Below, piece after piece: positions 61,801-64,000 of a stretch of DNA of 64,000 nt. A program made the position numbers and the translations under genes. The stretch comes from Apostichopus japonicus (lineage: Eukaryota > Echinodermata > Holothuroidea > Aspidochirotida > Stichopodidae). Position 1 is the stretch's first letter. Every line of letters begins with the position of its first letter. Location: positions 13,356,484 to 13,420,483 of the forward strand of contig NC_092564.1 in the NCBI RefSeq assembly GCF_037975245.1, read 5' to 3'. The notes under the pieces are model-generated. The model ran no database searches. It had not been told where the DNA came from and was given only the letters and a program-made list of their open reading frames with translations.

Positions 61801-63803
61801 GACTGAATAAGATAATAAATTCAAGAGGCTGTCATCCTACTAGACTTGTTGATGGATCAGCTAAATGCAGCTGATGTCATAAATCTAATTACTTTAGTGG
61901 CTGTCATTAATCTAATTACTTGTATGCCAGTCTCAATATATCTTCTCCATCTTTAGTGTGATACACATCTATTGTGAGCATCTGAAAGAGTGACAGGATT
62001 TCAGTTTATCAAGATACAATTAGTTTATGGTAACTGTACAGTGGTTCTAAGCAGATGTTAACTCGTTAAATTAGAGCTCAATATACATTGTGTTTCACTG
62101 TCGATTCCACTTCAGAGTTAGTCGCAGAACTGGCTCAAATTTTGCATGTTCAACTGTACCAAATCAAATCGAAAAATGTTCCTGGTTCTGACGTGGTTAC
62201 TATGGAGATAATAGAGATAATAAACAAACATAACCTGTGTCTATCGTCTTTCATAGCGTTAATGTTAAATTTATGGGTACAAGGAATTGTTGCGGGAAAT
62301 TCCCCCCAAGAGAAAATAGTTTGCAGGACTCTCTAGATATACTGTGGGAATCCCACAATTGCGCGTCTTAATGCGTACACTGGTTCATATATAGACTACC
62401 CCATAGCCCACCATCTGGCATTCCTAGTTCAGAGTCCACCTTTGATCCAATAAATCATATTTTCTAATTTATAACTTTTTCTATTTTCCAGACTACAGAT
62501 GAAAACTGGTTGCCATGCATCCTTGACCAATCAGTGGAGATGATTTACAAGGTCATTTGCATTCCCCCCTTTCTTTATCCTATTCTGTTATTTGGGTTTA
62601 TATTAAACATAGTATCAAAGATGTGAGGTGTTTCATACCATCAGTTTACTTTCCAACCTCATTTGAACATCAGCTTTGCATATAGTTGGCATCGGTTTGT
62701 ACAGGAGGACCTAGTTTTAGCATTATTCGATTTGGAAAGCCTTTTTTAAGTCCTTGTATTTCATTAGTTCAATGTCATTCTATCCATAAATTACAGGTTT
62801 CCCACCATTTGCCTCAGTTTATGCCATTGTTTTTATGTACAACCAGTTTGTCTCTAATAAAATATGTTATTGTTAAACAAGGTTTCAAAATGCAATAAAA
62901 TATAGCAAGGTACTTCATTCAATGAAAACTCCAGACATGATTATGATAGTTTTACACAGCACATCTCCTTGGCAAGTGTTAATTACCTTTTGTGTCAGTT
63001 GTCAGTGATTAAATTACTGAAACTATTTATAGTAACCATTATACTCCTGTCTTCATCCTACCTCCTATAGCTTGTGCAATTGAACTCTTTGGCCGTGTAC
63101 TGGAACACAGACTCACCTCTGTATTCTGCAATGGAGAGGCCACAGCTCATGGTAAGAGTCCTCCATCAACTCCTCCATCTTATTATCTTAAACTAAGGTC
63201 TATATAACGCTCTGATAAATGCCTCATGAGTGAACTATTGACTTGGAAATGCGATTGAAAACTGCTTGGATAGAAGAAGAGTCTACTTAATCCTATGGAA
63301 AATGCCAGTTAGCAAGAAGCTTGAGTATCATCAAACAATATGGATACATATTTATGTTTTGGTGCCAGTTAGGCTGGCCTATGAATACCAAAATAAATTG
63401 TGAGCAATGGGTATTGAGTATTCTGGTGCAAGATAGGCTTCTTACTCTGGCCCAGTGGGGTGTCAAAGTGGAGCGAATAAATCTTACAAGAATACTGATT
63501 TAATGCATATATATGATGGTGTCATTGTCAAAAGGTTTAAACAAAATAATATTGCAATTTCATCTGAATCCTTCTATATAATTGGTTAAAATAAATGTGG
63601 TCATTCTGTCAACTCTCAAAAGTGGTTAATGAAACACTTTAGTCGTCCCTTGTGGTTATTATCATTAGTGTGATGACGCTATTAACGGTTGCTTATTATT
63701 TTTTATCGCCCTTTCTGTTTTCAATTTTTTTTTTCTTCCATTCAGGCTGGGATGAAAGAATCTGTGGCAAAGAAGGATAAGGTACCCCCTGGTTATCAGT
63801 ACC
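40784..63803 (+). CDS. VPS13: VPS13 (VPS13A/C-type) bridge-like lipid transfer protein, N-terminal exons 1-8
   Basis: VPS13 proteins are very long, rod-shaped lipid-transfer proteins at membrane contact sites. Eight exons join in frame: 40784-40883, 48440-48483, 55411-55549, 60642-60749, 60985-61148, 62492-62551, 63071-63151 and 63746-63803, giving 251 codons of an N-terminus that in this family starts a protein of over 3,000 residues. Diagnostic pieces are the start [16 protein letters not shown], then [49 protein letters not shown] and VPPGYQY. This is the Chorein_N domain, the mouth of the lipid channel. All junctions have GT-AG ends and compatible phases. It resembles both VPS13A and VPS13C of vertebrates, so I do not choose between them. 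The rest lies beyond 64000. Confidence 0.93.
41187..41839. mobile_element. Non-autonomous DNA transposon with 8-bp target duplication
   Basis: A 653-base insertion flanked by the perfect duplication TGGTGTAG (41179-41186 and 41840-41847). Its ends are imperfect inverted repeats: GGGACAAACTAAAACGAATG on the left and GGGTGTAACTAAAACGAATG from the other strand on the right. Subterminal copies of CGAATGACA are numerous (about ten on the left at 41200-41325; inverted GTCATTCG at 41745-41828). GGG termini and an 8-bp duplication could fit Merlin- or P-like families; I cannot decide. No transposase is encoded. Confidence 0.85.
41200..41325 (+). repeat. CGAATGACA subterminal repeat cluster
   Basis: Around ten near-identical copies of a 9-10 base motif, CGAATGACA with A, G or C variants, all in one orientation inside the left end of the element. 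Such clusters can be transposase-binding sites or slippage products. Confidence 0.8.
43836..44310. repeat. Diverged tandem repeats with GGTCAAAGGT core
   Basis: Three to four weakly similar units of about 130-150 bases repeat the order AAAAGTGCA, GAAGTTCATAA, GTACAAGAA, GAAGGTCAAAGGT and TGAAAACA. A similar fragment lies at 53150-53270. This looks like an old dispersed repeat family. Confidence 0.5.
46389..46525 (+). repeat. Three-copy tandem repeat (about 47 bp)
   Basis: Units begin CACATTACATTTTGCATGCT at 46389, 46432 and 46479 and end in GTTGTTGTCAATA. The last two are almost identical. Confidence 0.9.
48440..48483 (+). CDS. VPS13: VPS13 exon 2
   Basis: Acceptor ttttcttacag, donor gtaagt. 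The 44 bases complete the split Gly and encode [14 protein letters not shown], matching the start of the second strand block of Chorein_N. Confidence 0.9.
50232..50967 (+). repeat. Minisatellite, 9 copies of about 82 bp
   Basis: Units start TATTTACAAATCCTACTT, continue GGTCAGGTGTACTGTAAA, then ATATATGACAGTCATCATAC and ATTAACTAAATCTAGTC. Nine copies with scattered substitutions and small indels fill about 736 bases. Confidence 0.95.
52685..52759 (+). repeat. 39-bp tandem duplication
   Basis: GTCTGCCGAAGATGTCCTGT followed by CAAAAA and a CTGATT end occurs at 52685 and again at 52724. Confidence 0.9.
53150..53270. repeat. Fragment of the GGTCAAAGGT-type dispersed repeat
   Basis: Contains GGTCATTTGAGGTCAGCAAG, ACCTCAAGAACAGTTAAG and TTTCACAAATTTGGAT, similar in order and spacing to the units at 43836-44310. 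The match is by eye and weak. Confidence 0.35.
55411..55549 (+). CDS. VPS13: VPS13 exon 3
   Basis: Acceptor gcttttaaacag, donor gtacag. The exon encodes [40 protein letters not shown] and LVVPNA plus one base. IPWKNLY is the most conserved VPS13 N-terminal signature. Confidence 0.95.
55550..60641 (+). other. VPS13 intron 3
   Basis: A 5.1 kb AT-rich intron with a C run at about 57419-57432 and short homopolymer tracts. A 126-codon minus-strand frame at 56375-56755 has no recognisable content. Confidence 0.85.
60642..60749 (+). CDS. VPS13: VPS13 exon 4
   Basis: Acceptor gttaatgtag, donor gtgagc. It encodes [18 protein letters not shown], then a charged helix rich in Lys and Glu, as in the family at this position. 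Confidence 0.9.
60985..61148 (+). CDS. VPS13: VPS13 exon 5
   Basis: Acceptor cttttaacag, donor gtaggt. It encodes [40 protein letters not shown] and [10 protein letters not shown]. The [17 protein letters not shown] block is a clear VPS13 hallmark. Confidence 0.95.
61149..62491 (+). other. VPS13 intron 5
   Basis: A 1.3 kb intron. The part at 61347-61690 is a diverged tandem duplication; the rest shows nothing I can name. Confidence 0.8.
61347..61690 (+). repeat. Diverged tandem duplication, about 187 bp period
   Basis: Both halves contain ACTTTGAAGTTAC, ACCATTGCTATC or its variant, ATGTGATTC, AAGAAGTGGGT or AAGAAATGGGT, and TGGAAATGTGCA in the same order. Confidence 0.65.
62492..62551 (+). 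CDS. VPS13: VPS13 exon 6
   Basis: Acceptor ctattttccag, donor gtcatt, a weak but GT-containing site. Twenty codons encode [20 protein letters not shown]. Confidence 0.88.
62552..63070 (+). other. VPS13 intron 6
   Basis: A 519-base intron bounded by a weak gtcatt donor and a ctcctatag acceptor. No internal feature seen. Confidence 0.8.
63071..63151 (+). CDS. VPS13: VPS13 exon 7
   Basis: Acceptor cctcctatag, donor gtaaga. Twenty-seven codons include [20 protein letters not shown], matching the family's L.RLD.L..YWN block. Confidence 0.92.
63152..63745 (+). other. VPS13 intron 7
   Basis: A 594-base intron ending in a strong T/C-rich acceptor. No internal feature seen. Confidence 0.8.
63746..63803 (+). 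CDS. VPS13: VPS13 exon 8
   Basis: Acceptor cttccattcag, donor gtgagt. It encodes [19 protein letters not shown] and one base of the next codon; PPGYQY is conserved in VPS13A and VPS13C. Confidence 0.88.
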
Positions 63804-64000
63804 GTGAGTAAGACCTTTCTAATTTTATCTCTATTCAGCTGTCTTGATAAAACCGGGAGAAACCACAGACAGATCTCTCTTGTTTAGCTTCCTCTCAGCT
63901 GACAACTGAATGTAGAAATTTAAGAGAAGGGGCTTGGAGGTATTCACCTGTTATTCATGGTGTTGCCTTTTAAGTCAAAAGATATAAAACATATGTGAAA

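Overview
The window is nuclear DNA of an animal: intron-rich, AT-rich, with spliced housekeeping genes and several classes of eukaryotic transposable element. An invertebrate deuterostome such as an echinoderm would fit, but nothing in the sequence proves the phylum.

Layout. (1) 1-3433, + strand: the last three coding exons and polyadenylation signal of a Rheb GTPase gene, with a decayed tandem copy of one exon in an intron. (2) 3434-9709: intergenic DNA with one hAT-like non-autonomous element (5510-6298). (3) 9710-12895: a 5'-truncated, frameshifted non-LTR retrotransposon, interrupted by a second hAT-like element with an 8-bp target duplication. (4) 13413-40049: a roughly 26.6 kb composite structure. 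Its two arms are tandem arrays of the same unit of about 212-213 bp in opposite orientation (left about 42 units, right about 33). Between them a minus-strand gene encodes a very large protein combining a PHD finger, a MULE-like DDE transposase core, a USP-type ubiquitin protease, a SUMO-interacting motif and a Ulp1-type SUMO protease. A third hAT-like element is nested in its interior. (5) 40050-64000: a short promoter/5' region and the first eight coding exons of a VPS13 (VPS13A/C-type) lipid-transfer protein gene, + strand, running off the window. Its introns hold an element with an 8-bp target duplication, a minisatellite of about 82 bp period and several diverged tandem repeats.

The noteworthy system is region 4. 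I read it as a giant Mutator-like transposon whose inverted ends are satellite-like arrays and whose transposase carries both a deubiquitinase and a deSUMOylase with visible catalytic residues. Region-1 and region-5 genes are ordinary host genes. The element occupies most of the space between them and ends about 735 bp before the VPS13 start codon. Several boundaries (element termini, transposase first exon) could not be resolved from one copy.
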